From ZAX-1 sp046533095 (GTDB lineage Bacteria; Bacillota; Clostridia; Lachnospirales; Lachnospiraceae): 64,000 nucleotides of DNA. The notes below the pieces were generated by a model that was given only the letters and a program-made list of their open reading frames with translations, had not been told where the DNA came from and searched no databases. Location of the stretch: assembly GCA_046533095.1 (NCBI GenBank), contig JAJQRA010000018.1:48815-112814 (forward strand). Direction: 5' to 3'. The position numbers were made by a program, and so were the translations under genes. Positions 24,467 to 33,133 of the stretch are shown here, one piece after another (the stretch's first letter is position 1; each line of letters starts with the position of its first letter).

Positions 24467-26674
24467 AGATAAGCTTTGACTTACAACAGGTGTATAAAAT
24501 GCTTCATTTGAGCTTCGAAAAATAGTATTGGAAGAGCCCATTTGGTTTACGATGATACGGTTGTCCGCTTCCTGTAAATTGGACATGGAACATTGCAATT
24601 GCGTATCGCTTATAAACGTGGTGTGGACTTTTTCCCCATTAAGGAATATACTGCTCCAAGGGGTGAAATTGGTACCGGTAACGCTTAGCATTTTGCCACT
24701 TGGAACGGAGCTCGTGATGGTTATATCCGCTACTCCCATGACGAGATTAGAGGCAGGATAGATGTCCTGCTGTTTGTAAGCATACCGCTTCCCATATAAA
24801 ATATCATATTGCAGAAGGTTCATAGCCTCATAATAGGCGCTATCTTCGCTGGAAGCAGATGATGAAAAACGATATTTTTGATGCAATTGAAACATCGTAC
24901 CCATATGTATTCCTACTTCATTCGTAATTGCCGCTAGCAATTGATAGGAACAAAGGTCTATATCCTTTTTTTCCATATTAAAATTATTCCAAGTCACGTA
25001 TTGAGTTTTGAATAAACTGCCACTTGCCATATTTTCCTCGGTTAAGCCCATCGTAGGAAGATGGTCGCCGAAAAACACAACAATCGTTTTTTCATCTCGC
25101 TTTGAGAGCATGTCAGTTAAATTTGCAATAAATTTATCCACTTCGTGAAGTTCGTTTACATAATATTCCCATGCATAGTTTGACTCTGGACTGTCCGCAC
25201 TGGATACAATGACTTCTGGGTGCTCAATCACAGGTTCCGTGGGATAGCTGCCGTGTCCTTGCACCGTGATCGTATAGACAAAATCAGGCTGATCAGGCGT
25301 AAAATCCATTGATTTTTTCACTTCATCTAGGAGGACGTTATCGGTAGGCCAAGTTCCTAAAGGGGTATATTCTTGAATATTTATCATTTCTTTGCTTGTA
25401 AATGTATCAAATCCCATTTGCGAAAAAGCGTTGGCACGGCTATAGAAATTACCGCCATTATTATGTACGACATGTGTACCATATCCTAATTTAGAAAGAT
25501 TTCCTGCAATACTTTCGCTGGAATTCGTTTTTAAAATTGTTTTATATGGATATTCGCCAAGACCAAAAAACTGCATACCCATACCGGTTAATATTTCAAA
25601 TTCAGAATTCGCTGTTCCGGCGCCTACAACAGGTACAGATAGATAGCCGGAAGAAAAATTTTCCTTTAGTTTCCGGAAATTTGGGACTGGATCGATGGAA
25701 GTCTCTAAAAAATTGATTTCTGCCGGGTCAACGAAAGATTCCAGCAATACACAGATAATATTGGGCATATCCTTACCTGTGGCAAAAGTTTCGCTTGTAG
25801 GGATGGTATCGCCGGTGGAGGAGATGTCGCTCGTTGGCAGCGAGCTGCCGGTGGAGGAGATGTCACTCGCTGACAGTGTGTTGCCGGTTGCTTGTGTTTG
25901 TAATACCTGATTCACCGTTTCCGCAGAATAGCCTTTTGGGGCTGTCATGCCTCGGTCTAGGATACTGGCGGAAAAACTGTAAATAAAACCATAGTCCTCA
26001 TAGCCCTGTGCGATATTTTCAAAGTATCCGGCAAGGATATTGCTGCTTACCGCTGCATTTGTAACCATAGGAATCAACATGGCAAAAGCGCTGATGGACA
26101 GCATACACACAATCCGATGAGGCTTGCCCACAAATTTTGGTCCTTTTTTCCATAATACGGCAATGAGAGAAAGGACAAGTACGATACATAAAACGACAAG
26201 AATGGTTTCTGCTCGTGTAAAATAATTGCTCTGCATCGTGAATAAATCATTGATCAGCTTTAAATCGGTATAGCTAAAAGGTGTAACCCTCTTTAATAGG
26301 ATACAGCCATTGATCGTGCCAAGGAACAGCCACAGGAAGCTGATGAAGGTACGGACGCAGAAACGCCTTTTAAAAAAGTAGGTTAGCAGAAGCGATGCAT
26401 ATACAATGGATGAATTGTATAAAAAGACAAGGCTACGGTCAAACACAAAGCGAAATGCATCAACAAAAGAATGCCTTGATATCCATTCAATGATAAAACA
26501 AATTGCACAGGAAAGCAATATATGTAAAAAAATGGAATAGCGGTTTAGGAAGGCAAGCAGTTGGCTGCGCTTTATGTTATGTGGATTGCTTTCTTCTTGA
26601 TTGGAAAAGAAGGTTTCTAATTTAGAATTCTTCGGATTTAATTTTTTTAAATTATATTTTTTACTATTGTACAT
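24461..26674 (-). CDS. LTA-synthase-like membrane sulfatase-fold enzyme with C-terminal IPT-like domain
   Basis: A 737-residue protein: about five transmembrane helices in the first 190 residues, then an extracellular alkaline-phosphatase/sulfatase-fold domain typical of lipoteichoic acid synthases and phosphoglycerol transferases. The likely nucleophile threonine is in VGAGTANSEFE; metal ligands include FFGDHLP. After the enzyme domain comes an IPT/TIG-like beta domain (SSVPSGKMLSVTGTNF). The linker after the last helix holds three 12-residue repeats (GNTLSASDISST and variants; 25780-25893), clearly slippage-derived. The start at 26674 has GGAAG eight bases upstream; the longer frame does not. 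It probably modifies the envelope with phosphoglycerol groups. Confidence 0.87.
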   Translation of the reverse strand: MYNSKKYNLKKLNPKNSKLETFFSNQEESNPHNIKRSQLLAFLNRYSIFLHILLSCAICFIIEWISRHSFVDAFRFVFDRSLVFLYNSSIVYASLLLTYFFKRRFCVRTFISFLWLFLGTINGCILLKRVTPFSYTDLKLINDLFTMQSNYFTRAETILVVLCIVLVLSLIAVLWKKGPKFVGKPHRIVCMLSISAFAMLIPMVTNAAVSSNILAGYFENIAQGYEDYGFIYSFSASILDRGMTAPKGYSAETVNQVLQTQATGNTLSASDISSTGSSLPTSDISSTGDTIPTSETFATGKDMPNIICVLLESFVDPAEINFLETSIDPVPNFRKLKENFSSGYLSVPVVGAGTANSEFEILTGMGMQFFGLGEYPYKTILKTNSSESIAGNLSKLGYGTHVVHNNGGNFYSRANAFSQMGFDTFTSKEMINIQEYTPLGTWPTDNVLLDEVKKSMDFTPDQPDFVYTITVQGHGSYPTEPVIEHPEVIVSSADSPESNYAWEYYVNELHEVDKFIANLTDMLSKRDEKTIVVFFGDHLPTMGLTEENMASGSLFKTQYVTWNNFNMEKKDIDLCSYQLLAAITNEVGIHMGTMFQLHQKYRFSSSASSEDSAYYEAMNLLQYDILYGKRYAYKQQDIYPASNLVMGVADITITSSVPSGKMLSVTGTNFTPWSSIFLNGEKVHTTFISDTQLQCSMSNLQEADNRIIVNQMGSSNTIFRSSNEAFYTPVVSQSLSE

Positions 26675-26727
26675 ATGACCATCTTCCTTTATGATTAATA
26701 TTGTTATGTGTATAAGCTGCATGATGG

Positions 26728-26813
26728 AACGTGTGTAGCGCAATCATTCGGTTCACGGTACGAAAGAATGTGCCCTTTCATCAGAACGTGCGTAGAGCAA
26801 TCATCCGGTTCAC
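26728..26813. repeat. Direct repeat in the region between sulfatase-fold gene and folC
   Basis: A block of about 29 bp (26728-26756) recurs at 26785-26813, sharing AACGTG, AGCGCAATCATTCGGTTCAC or close variants, offset 57 bp. The rest of 26675-27046 is AT-rich and probably holds two divergent promoters; no gene seen. Confidence 0.65.
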
Positions 26814-27046
26814 ATGGTAAAGAAATGAAATTTTACGCATTTATGAATGATTTATGAATAAAGTATGAATAACTTGATATAGTAGCAAGATTAATCTATC
26901 ATTGTTGAAAAGTCAACTAGCTGTATGAAAAATTTATGTTTTAGATAAGAAAAATTAAGAAAATATAAAAAAATTGGTAATTTTTAAGAGTAAATATATT
27001 TTTCAAATCGTGTAAGCAGCGGAATAAGGCAAGGGAAAAGGGACAA

Positions 27047-28477
27047 ATGATGTTTACAGTAGAAGAGGCAGAACGTTATCGAAAGGAAACAGCACAATAT
27101 GGGAGTGTGCTTGGACTTGACAATATGCAGCATCTTATGGAAGAATTAGGGCAGGTTTTAGAAGAGCTTAACGTAATCCACGTGGCAGGGACCAATGGAA
27201 AAGGTTCGGTTTGCGCAATGATAGCTTCCATTTTACAGCAGGAACAATATAAAATTGGGAAGTACACCTCGCCCAAAGTTTTCACGGAAGAAGAACAATA
27301 TGAAATAAATGAAGAACCAATCACGAAAGAGCGGTTTGCGCAGATAACGTGGGAGATAAAAAATGCATGTGTCCGGATTGTAGAAAAGGGATTTCAACAC
27401 CCCACCTTATTTGAAATCGAAACAGCGGCCGCAATCCTATGGTTTTATGAAGAACAATGTGATTTTGTCCTCTTAGAAACCGGATTAGGAGGAGCATTAG
27501 ATGCAACTAATATCATTCGGAATCCTATTTGTAGTGTGATTACATCAGTCAGTATGGATCATATGGGCTTTTTGGGCGATACCCTATCGAATATCGCGCA
27601 GGCAAAGGCAGGAATTATTAAGGAGGGCTGCCCAGTTGTGACTGTTTTACAAAAGCCTGCGGTCATGGAGGTGCTAAAACAGGCCTGTGAAGAAAAACAT
27701 GCTACCCTTACGATAGCGGACTGCGAAAGGGCCACAAATATCCGAATGGAGGAACATAGCCTTTTTTTTGACTGGGAAGAATTTGAAAATGTATGCCTGT
27801 CCCTAATCGGGGCATATCAGGTTGAAAATAGCATTTGTGCGATAACAACAATACAAATATTAAATCAGTATTTAATTGAACGAGTGAAGATGGAAGATAT
27901 AGGAAATGAGAAGATTGGAGTAAGACATACGAAAAATGAGAAGCTTGGAATGAGGAACATCGGAATAAAACGTAAAATCACACCGAAAGCAATAAAAGCT
28001 GGCTTGGCAAAGGCCAAATGGTCAGGCAGATTTGAATGCATCTGCCAACAGCCTCTCATTATCATAGATGGGGCACATAATGAAAGTGCAGTAGAGAAAT
28101 TACGAGAAACTTTAGAAATGGGTTTTACAAATTGGAACATAATTTATATAATAGGGGTACTAAGGGATAAAGAGTATGAAAAAATATTAAAATGTATGCT
28201 TCCGCTTGCACAAAAGGCCTATACGGTTACACCTAGCCACGAGAGGGCTTTAGACGGAAATACCCTATGTGAAATTGCCGGAAAATTCCATGAAGATGTT
28301 ACATTTAGTAAAAGTGTGGAAGAAGCAGTCCATGGGGCGATAGAAACGGCTTGTGTGGATGTGGAACCATCCAGTAGCGGAACGCTGATTCTGGCATTTG
28401 GTTCCTTATCCTATTTAGCGGACGTAAAAATAGCAGTGCAGAAAGAAGACAAAGGATGGTTGACAAAAAAAAAGTAG
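27047..28477 (+). CDS. folC: Dihydrofolate synthase / folylpolyglutamate synthase
   Basis: A 476-residue Mur-ligase-type enzyme that adds glutamate to dihydropteroate and folates. The P-loop is HVAGTNGKGSV; the second conserved stretch is ETGLGGALDATN with the Mg-site region TSVSMDHMGFLG. It heads a folate operon (folC-folE-HD-folP-folBK). Between the two domains lies an in-frame insertion of two 30-bp repeats (27901-27962; NEKIGVRHTK and NEKLGMRNIG) followed by a basic stretch, probably an exposed loop. Two ATGs are adjacent; AAAAGGG precedes them. Confidence 0.93.
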   Translation: MMFTVEEAERYRKETAQYGSVLGLDNMQHLMEELGQVLEELNVIHVAGTNGKGSVCAMIASILQQEQYKIGKYTSPKVFTEEEQYEINEEPITKERFAQITWEIKNACVRIVEKGFQHPTLFEIETAAAILWFYEEQCDFVLLETGLGGALDATNIIRNPICSVITSVSMDHMGFLGDTLSNIAQAKAGIIKEGCPVVTVLQKPAVMEVLKQACEEKHATLTIADCERATNIRMEEHSLFFDWEEFENVCLSLIGAYQVENSICAITTIQILNQYLIERVKMEDIGNEKIGVRHTKNEKLGMRNIGIKRKITPKAIKAGLAKAKWSGRFECICQQPLIIIDGAHNESAVEKLRETLEMGFTNWNIIYIIGVLRDKEYEKILKCMLPLAQKAYTVTPSHERALDGNTLCEIAGKFHEDVTFSKSVEEAVHGAIETACVDVEPSSSGTLILAFGSLSYLADVKIAVQKEDKGWLTKKK

Positions 28478-29013
28478 AAAAAGCAGTACACCTATTGTTG
28501 GAAGGAATTGGAGAAGATACCAAAAGAGAAGGGCTTATCGAAACGCCAAAACGGATTGCAAAGATGTACGAAGAATTGTTTAGCGGTATGGATCAGAATC
28601 CAAAGGAACATCTTATGAAAAGTTTTCGTGTTGAAAACAACAGCATGGTAGTGGAAAAAGACATCACATTCTATTCTATTTGTGAGCACCATCTACTTCC
28701 ATTTTTTGGAAAGGCCCATATTGCATACATACCAGATGGACGGGTAGTGGGCTTAAGCAAACTAGCAAGGACAGTAGAAGTATTTGCAAAAAGACCGCAA
28801 TTACAAGAACAGCTTACCGCGCAGATAGGGGATGCCCTTATGCAGCACCTTAGAGCCAAAGGAGTCATGGTGTGTCTGGAAGCGGAACATATGTGTATGA
28901 CCATGAGAGGCGTAAAAAAACCGGGGAGCAAGACAGTTACCTATGTCACGAGGGGAACCTTTGAAACGGATCAGTCATTGCAGGCAACCTTTTTCCGATT
29001 AATCGGAAAGTGA
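28456..29013 (+). CDS. folE: GTP cyclohydrolase I
   Basis: A 185-residue GCH1 that converts GTP to dihydroneopterin triphosphate, the first folate step. Zinc ligands are Cys76 and His79 in CEHHLLPF and Cys147 in EAEHMCMTMRG. Length and sequence are standard. The gene starts 22 bp inside folC, with AAAGG overlapping, so translation is coupled. A run of nine A bases right after the start codons (codons 3-6) is a possible slippage site. Confidence 0.95.
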   Translation: MVDKKKVEKAVHLLLEGIGEDTKREGLIETPKRIAKMYEELFSGMDQNPKEHLMKSFRVENNSMVVEKDITFYSICEHHLLPFFGKAHIAYIPDGRVVGLSKLARTVEVFAKRPQLQEQLTAQIGDALMQHLRAKGVMVCLEAEHMCMTMRGVKKPGSKTVTYVTRGTFETDQSLQATFFRLIGK

Positions 29014-29043
29014 GTCCTACGAATAAAAACGTTCTGTTGAATT

Positions 29044-29093
29044 GCGCAAGGGAAAGCGATAGAGATACTGTGTAAGGGAAAGCGATAGGGATA
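29044..29093 (+). repeat. 26-bp duplication before the HD gene
   Basis: AAGGGAAAGCGATAG occurs at 29048 and again at 29074; the second copy merges with the start region at 29096. Confidence 0.7.
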
Positions 29094-29095
29094 GA

Positions 29096-29593
29096 ATGAA
29101 ATATTTAGACAATTTATTAAAAACTACGGACTATATAGCCATATTAAATGAGCTAGAACAAGTAGAGGCAGGGCGCCGTTTTTGCAAACACGGACTGTCT
29201 CATTTGCTGTCGGTAGCAAGAATCGCTTGGATTGAAAATCTAGAACAGAATTTTAACATGGAAAAAGAAATGATCTATTTAGCGGCTTTTCTTCACGATA
29301 TCGGAAGGCTAGAGGAAGACAAAAGTGGAATTCGCCACGAACAAAGTAGTGCTGTCATTTCCGAGCGGATGCTAACCCAGTTAGGCTATCCACAAGATAA
29401 AATGCGTGAAATAGGAGAAGCAATCATTTCCCACCGTGGTGATATGGCGCAAAATGTGGAAGCTCATGAGGGAATGACACTGGGGCGACTAATAAAAAAG
29501 GCAGATAAAATGTCTAGAAATTGTTTCAACTGTAAAGCAAGCGTAGAATGCAAATGGCCTTTTGAAGAGAAAAATTGGGAAATTATAAGGTGA
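29096..29593 (+). CDS. HD-domain phosphohydrolase in the folate operon
   Basis: A 165-residue HD-superfamily protein. Metal ligands are visible as His in CKHGLSHLL, the HD pair in AFLHDIGR, a further His in SHRGD and the late Asp in KKADKMS. HD enzymes remove phosphates from nucleotides and related molecules. It sits between folE and folP, where the pathway needs dephosphorylation of dihydroneopterin triphosphate, and no Nudix or other FolQ-like gene is seen here; that role is an inference. The C-terminal cysteines (RNCFNCKASVEC) are conserved-looking and could bind metal. Confidence 0.85.
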   Translation: MKYLDNLLKTTDYIAILNELEQVEAGRRFCKHGLSHLLSVARIAWIENLEQNFNMEKEMIYLAAFLHDIGRLEEDKSGIRHEQSSAVISERMLTQLGYPQDKMREIGEAIISHRGDMAQNVEAHEGMTLGRLIKKADKMSRNCFNCKASVECKWPFEEKNWEIIR

Positions 29594-29602
29594 AATAAAA
29601 GC

Positions 29603-29643
29603 AGATGGGAGAGGTAGGGGGAAAAGTAGATGGGAGAGGTAGG
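29603..29643 (+). repeat. 25-bp duplication before folP
   Basis: AGATGGGAGAGGTAGG at 29603-29618 recurs at 29628-29643, the second copy forming the ribosome site of folP (ATG 29649). Confidence 0.75.
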
Positions 29644-29648
29644 AAAAA

Positions 29649-30464
29649 ATGCAGATAGGAAATCAGATTTTTGATGTCAAATCACATACCTATATCATGG
29701 GTATTTTAAATAGGACGCCGGATTCTTTTTCAGATGGAGGGGAATTTTTCAATGCCGATGTGGCACTTTATCGCGTACAGGACATGATAAAAGAGGGTGC
29801 CCATATCATTGACATAGGCGGAGAATCTACAAGACCGGGACATGAGCAAATAACAGAACAGGAAGAAATAGAGCGTACTGCCCCCATTATTTCACTTGTC
29901 AAATCAAGATTTGATATACCAATCTCGATTGATACGTATAAGGCAAATGTTGCAAGTCAAGCGCTAAGGGCTGGCGCTGATCTAGTAAATGACATATGGG
30001 CGCTTGCCTATGATGCCAACATGGCGAATCTCATTGCAAAAACCGGCTGTGCATGCTGTCTTATGCATAATCGCAATCATTTAGATGATACGAATTTTTT
30101 AGAGGGTATGAAATCAGATTTACAAAATTCGATAGACATTGCTGTAGATGCCGGAATTAGGGAAGATAACATAATACTAGATCCCGGGGTAGGATTTGGT
30201 AAGACCTATGAACAAAATTTAGAAGCCATATCCTGCTGTGAACAGCTGCATACGTGGAGATATCCACTTCTACTTGGGACTTCCAGAAAATCGGTCATAG
30301 GATTGGCGTTAGACCTTCCGGTTAAAGAGCGGCTAGAAGGCACCCTTGTTACAACGGTAATCGCGGTCATGAAGCGCTGCGCCTTTGTAAGAGTACATGA
30401 TATAAAGGAAAATGCAAGGGCAATTCGCATGGCGGAAGCAATTCGGGACGATTGGAAAAAGTAA
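29649..30464 (+). CDS. folP: Dihydropteroate synthase
   Basis: A 271-residue TIM-barrel enzyme that joins p-aminobenzoate to the pterin; the sulfonamide target. Diagnostic motifs: MGILNRTPDSFSDGG (pterin/pABA loop 1), DIGGESTRPGH, ISIDTYKANVA, NDIWA, ILDPGVGFGKT and GTSRKSVIG. It follows the HD gene by 55 bp and precedes the fused folBK gene. The gap on each side holds tandem repeats. Confidence 0.96.
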   Translation: MQIGNQIFDVKSHTYIMGILNRTPDSFSDGGEFFNADVALYRVQDMIKEGAHIIDIGGESTRPGHEQITEQEEIERTAPIISLVKSRFDIPISIDTYKANVASQALRAGADLVNDIWALAYDANMANLIAKTGCACCLMHNRNHLDDTNFLEGMKSDLQNSIDIAVDAGIREDNIILDPGVGFGKTYEQNLEAISCCEQLHTWRYPLLLGTSRKSVIGLALDLPVKERLEGTLVTTVIAVMKRCAFVRVHDIKENARAIRMAEAIRDDWKK

Positions 30465-30499
30465 TGGACATGCGCAAAAGAAGAAGGATGGAAACAGGC

Positions 30500-30612
30500 A
30501 ACAAAGAACAGATAAATGACAGAAAGAACAAATGAATGACAGAAAGAACAAATGAATGACACAAAGAACAAATACATGACACAAAGAACAAATGCATGAC
30601 ACAAAGAATAGA
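30500..30612 (+). repeat. 20-bp tandem array between folP and folBK
   Basis: About five copies of the unit ACAGAAAGAACAAATGAATG with small changes (ACACAAAG..., ...ATGCATG), ending at the GAGGAGG/AAAGGAG region of the next gene. Confidence 0.88.
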
Positions 30613-30635
30613 GGAGGATAGAAAGGAGAAGCATC

Positions 30636-31451
30636 GTGGATCAAATACGTATTAAAAATTTAGAGGTATATGGAAATCATGGCGTATTTCCGGAAGAAAA
30701 TAAGCTTGGGCAGAAATTTTTAATCAATGCTACGTTGTATACAAGTACACACGAGGCAGGATTAAATGACGATTTAACAAAGTCGATACATTATGGCGAC
30801 ATTTGCCATTATATAACAAAATATATGATAGGGCATACATTTAAATTAATCGAATCGGCGGCGGAGAATCTAGCGCGCGCCCTGCTTTTGGATACGCCAA
30901 GGCTGGAAAAAATACGCTTGGAGATTCTAAAGCCGTGGGCGCCTATCGGGTTGCCCATAGAATCCGTATCGGTGCAGATAGAAAGAGGCTGGCATCAAGC
31001 ATATATTGCATTTGGTTCCAATATAGGGGATAAAAAATTATACATAGAACAGGGAATTGAACGATTGTCCAAGCGAAAAGGCTGTCAGGTGAAAAAAATT
31101 TCCTCTTTCTTTGAAACGGCACCCTATGGAATGACGGAGCAGGACAATTTCATAAATGGCTGTTTGGAACTTAAAACCATATTGATGCCAATGGAACTGT
31201 TGAGAGAACTTCAAAAAATTGAGAAAGAGGCAGGGAGGGAACAAACGGTACATTGGGGACCAAGAACACTTGATTTGGATATTATCTTTTATGATGATAT
31301 CGTTACGGAAGAATTTAACTTGACCATTCCCCACATCGATATGCATAATCGTGAATTTGTGCTACAGCCGATGAGCGAATTGTGCCCATTAAAACACCAT
31401 CCAGTTCTAAACAAGACGGTGTTGGAACTCTATACGAAATTAAAGCAGTAG
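30636..31451 (+). CDS. folK: Bifunctional dihydroneopterin aldolase / HPPK
   Basis: A 271-residue fusion. Residues 1-115 are FolB (MDQIRIKNLEVYGNHGVFPEE start; catalytic-region Tyr/Lys pattern), residues 120-271 are FolK (YIAFGSNIGDKKLYIEQG; RTLDLDIIFYDD with Mg-binding aspartates; PHIDMHNREFVLQPM). It turns dihydroneopterin into the pyrophosphorylated pterin used by FolP. Start is GTG with AAAGGAG six bases upstream. The fusion is common in Clostridia. It is the last intact gene of the folate operon. Confidence 0.95.
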   Translation: MDQIRIKNLEVYGNHGVFPEENKLGQKFLINATLYTSTHEAGLNDDLTKSIHYGDICHYITKYMIGHTFKLIESAAENLARALLLDTPRLEKIRLEILKPWAPIGLPIESVSVQIERGWHQAYIAFGSNIGDKKLYIEQGIERLSKRKGCQVKKISSFFETAPYGMTEQDNFINGCLELKTILMPMELLRELQKIEKEAGREQTVHWGPRTLDLDIIFYDDIVTEEFNLTIPHIDMHNREFVLQPMSELCPLKHHPVLNKTVLELYTKLKQ

Positions 31452-31499
31452 CGAAAAATGAAACTTAATACTTAATATTTAATACTTAATCATTAATAC

Positions 31500-32326
31500 T
31501 AGACAGCCAGCTTGCTCCGGAAGATATCCATTGGCGTACCACAGGTTGTTGATGGAAAAAGCGTATTTTGCCCACCTAGGCAAATTGCGCGGGAAAAATC
31601 CTATTGCCTGTTTTTAGAAAAGGCATTTTACAGTTTGATTCTCGACCAGCGTATAGGGGAATACCATCTTCCCAAAGGCTCAATCATTATTGGCGCAGGA
31701 AACCGCGCACAAGACAATGCGATTGTAAAGCCAATGCCCTCTGCCCTCATTAACCGCATGTTTCACGTTGCATTAATCGCATCACGATTGGCTTGTTTGG
31801 GCAGGGCAAAACGGAATTTACCCATATATTATTGAAAAAAAACGTTCCTATGCGCGGATTAGTCGTAGGCAATCTGCAACGCCGGACATTCCCCGTCCAA
31901 ACTGGGTTGTCTTGCAAGAATCGCTTGATGGCCGCACGTTTGGCGCACTGCTTGATACATCCGGCTCTATGGATCGCAAACTGCTTTCCACGGCGCTAGG
32001 TGCAATCGCCTCTTTTAGTGTCGCCCGCGACGTACCCTGCCGTAAGAGTGGCTTTTTGCGATGCAGATGCCTATGACGCGGGTTACATACGCACAGAAGA
32101 CATTGCCGGCACGGTAAAAGTCAAAGGTCGTGGTAGCACGGTTTTGTAGCCGGGGATTGAACTGCTTCTAAATGCACAAGATTTTTCAAAAGACGCGCCA
32201 ATACTCATTATCACGGATGGATATTGCGACAGGCTCATTTTATATGGACGCGAACATGCCTTTTTAATTCCACAAGGTGCAAACTTGCCATTTGTGCCAA
32301 AGGGGAACGTATTTCGAATCTGCTAG
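31500..32326 (+). pseudogene. Decayed MoxR-type ATPase / VWA-domain locus
   Basis: Fragments in different frames spell a MoxR-like AAA ATPase (AFYSLILDQRIGEYHLPKGS, GAGNRAQDNAIVKPMPSAL, then DWLVWAGQNGIYPYIIE after a frameshift near 31790) and a VWA-like protein (MIDAS DTSGSM in frame near 31945; CDADAYDAGYIRTEDIAG; ITDGYCDR; ending GNVFRIC at 32326). The Walker B area of the ATPase is deleted (CLFLEKAFYSL), the two genes are joined, and an in-frame TAG interrupts STVL-stop-PGIELL. Intact pairs of this kind work together as ATPase and metal-dependent adhesion factor; this copy cannot. Confidence 0.82.
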
Positions 32327-32327
32327 A

Positions 32328-32421
32328 GATTTAACGAACGGAAGGGCTGGCAAATAGAATATTTTGTTTGAAAAGATTTAACGAACAAAAGGGTTGACAA
32401 ATAGAATATTTTGTTTTAGAA
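32328..32421 (+). repeat. 47-bp duplication of the thiamine operon promoter
   Basis: Copy 1 at 32328-32374 and copy 2 at 32375-32421 share GATTTAACGAAC and CAAATAGAATATTTTGTTT. Only copy 2 has an intact -35 (TTGACA); copy 1 reads CTGGCA. Confidence 0.8.
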
Positions 32422-32422
32422 T
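32394..32422 (+). promoter_or_regulatory. Promoter of the TPP-riboswitch operon
   Basis: TTGACA (32394-32399), 17-bp spacer, TAGAAT (32417-32422). Predicted transcription start is about 32429, just before the riboswitch. Confidence 0.8.
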
Positions 32423-32431
32423 TATGAAAGA

Positions 32432-32516
32432 AATCAGGGGCGCCTATATGGCTGAGATAAACCTAAAGTTTAGTCCCTCATTACCTGATCCAGATAATAC
32501 TGGCGTAGGGAGATTG
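32432..32516 (+). promoter_or_regulatory. TPP (thiamine pyrophosphate) riboswitch aptamer
   Basis: Conserved THI-element blocks in order: CAGGGGCGC, GGCTGAGATAAA, GTCCCTC, ACCTGATCCAGATAATACTG and GCGTAGGGAGA. These match the pyrimidine- and pyrophosphate-binding helices of the TPP aptamer. A terminator follows at 32616. Ligand binding is expected to stop transcription of the downstream transporter when thiamine is plentiful. Confidence 0.93.
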
Positions 32517-32615
32517 TGTAAACAAAGACAAAAGGCAGACATGCCAATCAACATACCTTATGAAGCATTCATATTTCGATCGTTCCATAAGGATGCATTT
32601 GTGAAACATAATCGT

Positions 32616-32643
32616 AACCCTGCATAGAACGCAGGGTTTTTTG
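32616..32643 (+). terminator. Rho-independent terminator of the TPP riboswitch
   Basis: Stem AACCCTGC / GCAGGGTT with loop ATAGAAC followed by T6-7. It lies 100 bp after the aptamer and is the likely expression platform. Confidence 0.85.
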
Positions 32644-32762
32644 TATTGTCCATTTGGAATAGGGTACGCGGTTTTTTTGTATTGTCCATTGGAATAAATC
32701 ACGCAGATTTTTTTGTATTATCCATTGAAATAGGGCACGCGAGTTTTTGTATGGTCTAATGG
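32629..32762 (+). repeat. Tandem repeat of the terminator tail (35-37 bp units)
   Basis: Nearly four units begin with CGC and contain a run of 5-7 T then GTATTGTCCATTGGAATAGGG. The first unit is the 3' arm and U-tract of the riboswitch terminator itself. Confidence 0.85.
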
Positions 32763-32836
32763 GTGTGATATTTTTAAGCTTAGCCGCGTTTTCCACAAGA
32801 GGAATCATCTCGTAAAATAAAGAGGGGAGAAGAAGT

Positions 32837-33133
32837 ATGAATGCAAGTGTAGCAATTCAAGTTTTGCCGGATGCAACAAGCGAAACAGAAGTAATCCGTA
32901 TTGTAGATGCCGTCATCGACTACATAAAGGGAACAGGTTTAAACTATTACGTAGGGCCTTTTGAGACAACAATTGAGGGGGAGTACGACCGGTTGATGGA
33001 TATCGTAAAGGAGTGCCAGCATATTGCAGTAAAAGCGGGCGCACCTTATGTTGCATCCTATGTCAAAGTCGTTTACAGACCAAAAGGAGACGTATTGACC
33101 ATTGAAAAAAAAGTTACAAAACACCACCAATAA
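32837..33133 (+). CDS. Thiamine-binding protein, YqgV/MTH1187 (DUF77) family
   Basis: A 98-residue small protein of the family that binds thiamine or its pyrimidine precursor and often accompanies ThiXYZ-type transporters. The N-terminal strand NASVAIQVLPDA and the EGEYDRLMDIVKECQ segment are typical. A GAGGGGAG ribosome site lies eight bases upstream. It is the first gene under the TPP riboswitch; the following permease overlaps it by 32 bp, so they are co-translated. Confidence 0.88.
   Translation: MNASVAIQVLPDATSETEVIRIVDAVIDYIKGTGLNYYVGPFETTIEGEYDRLMDIVKECQHIAVKAGAPYVASYVKVVYRPKGDVLTIEKKVTKHHQ

Noticed and set aside
30206..30644. Reverse-strand Phe/Cys/Leu-rich frames over the folP end
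   Set aside because: Products of the 20-bp array read backward; antisense to folP, no start signals.
32394..32627. 77-codon frame before the thiamine-type operon (MKEIRGAYMAEINLKF...)
   Set aside because: The stretch is the TPP riboswitch aptamer plus leader; its stop falls in the loop of the terminator. No protein is needed to explain it.
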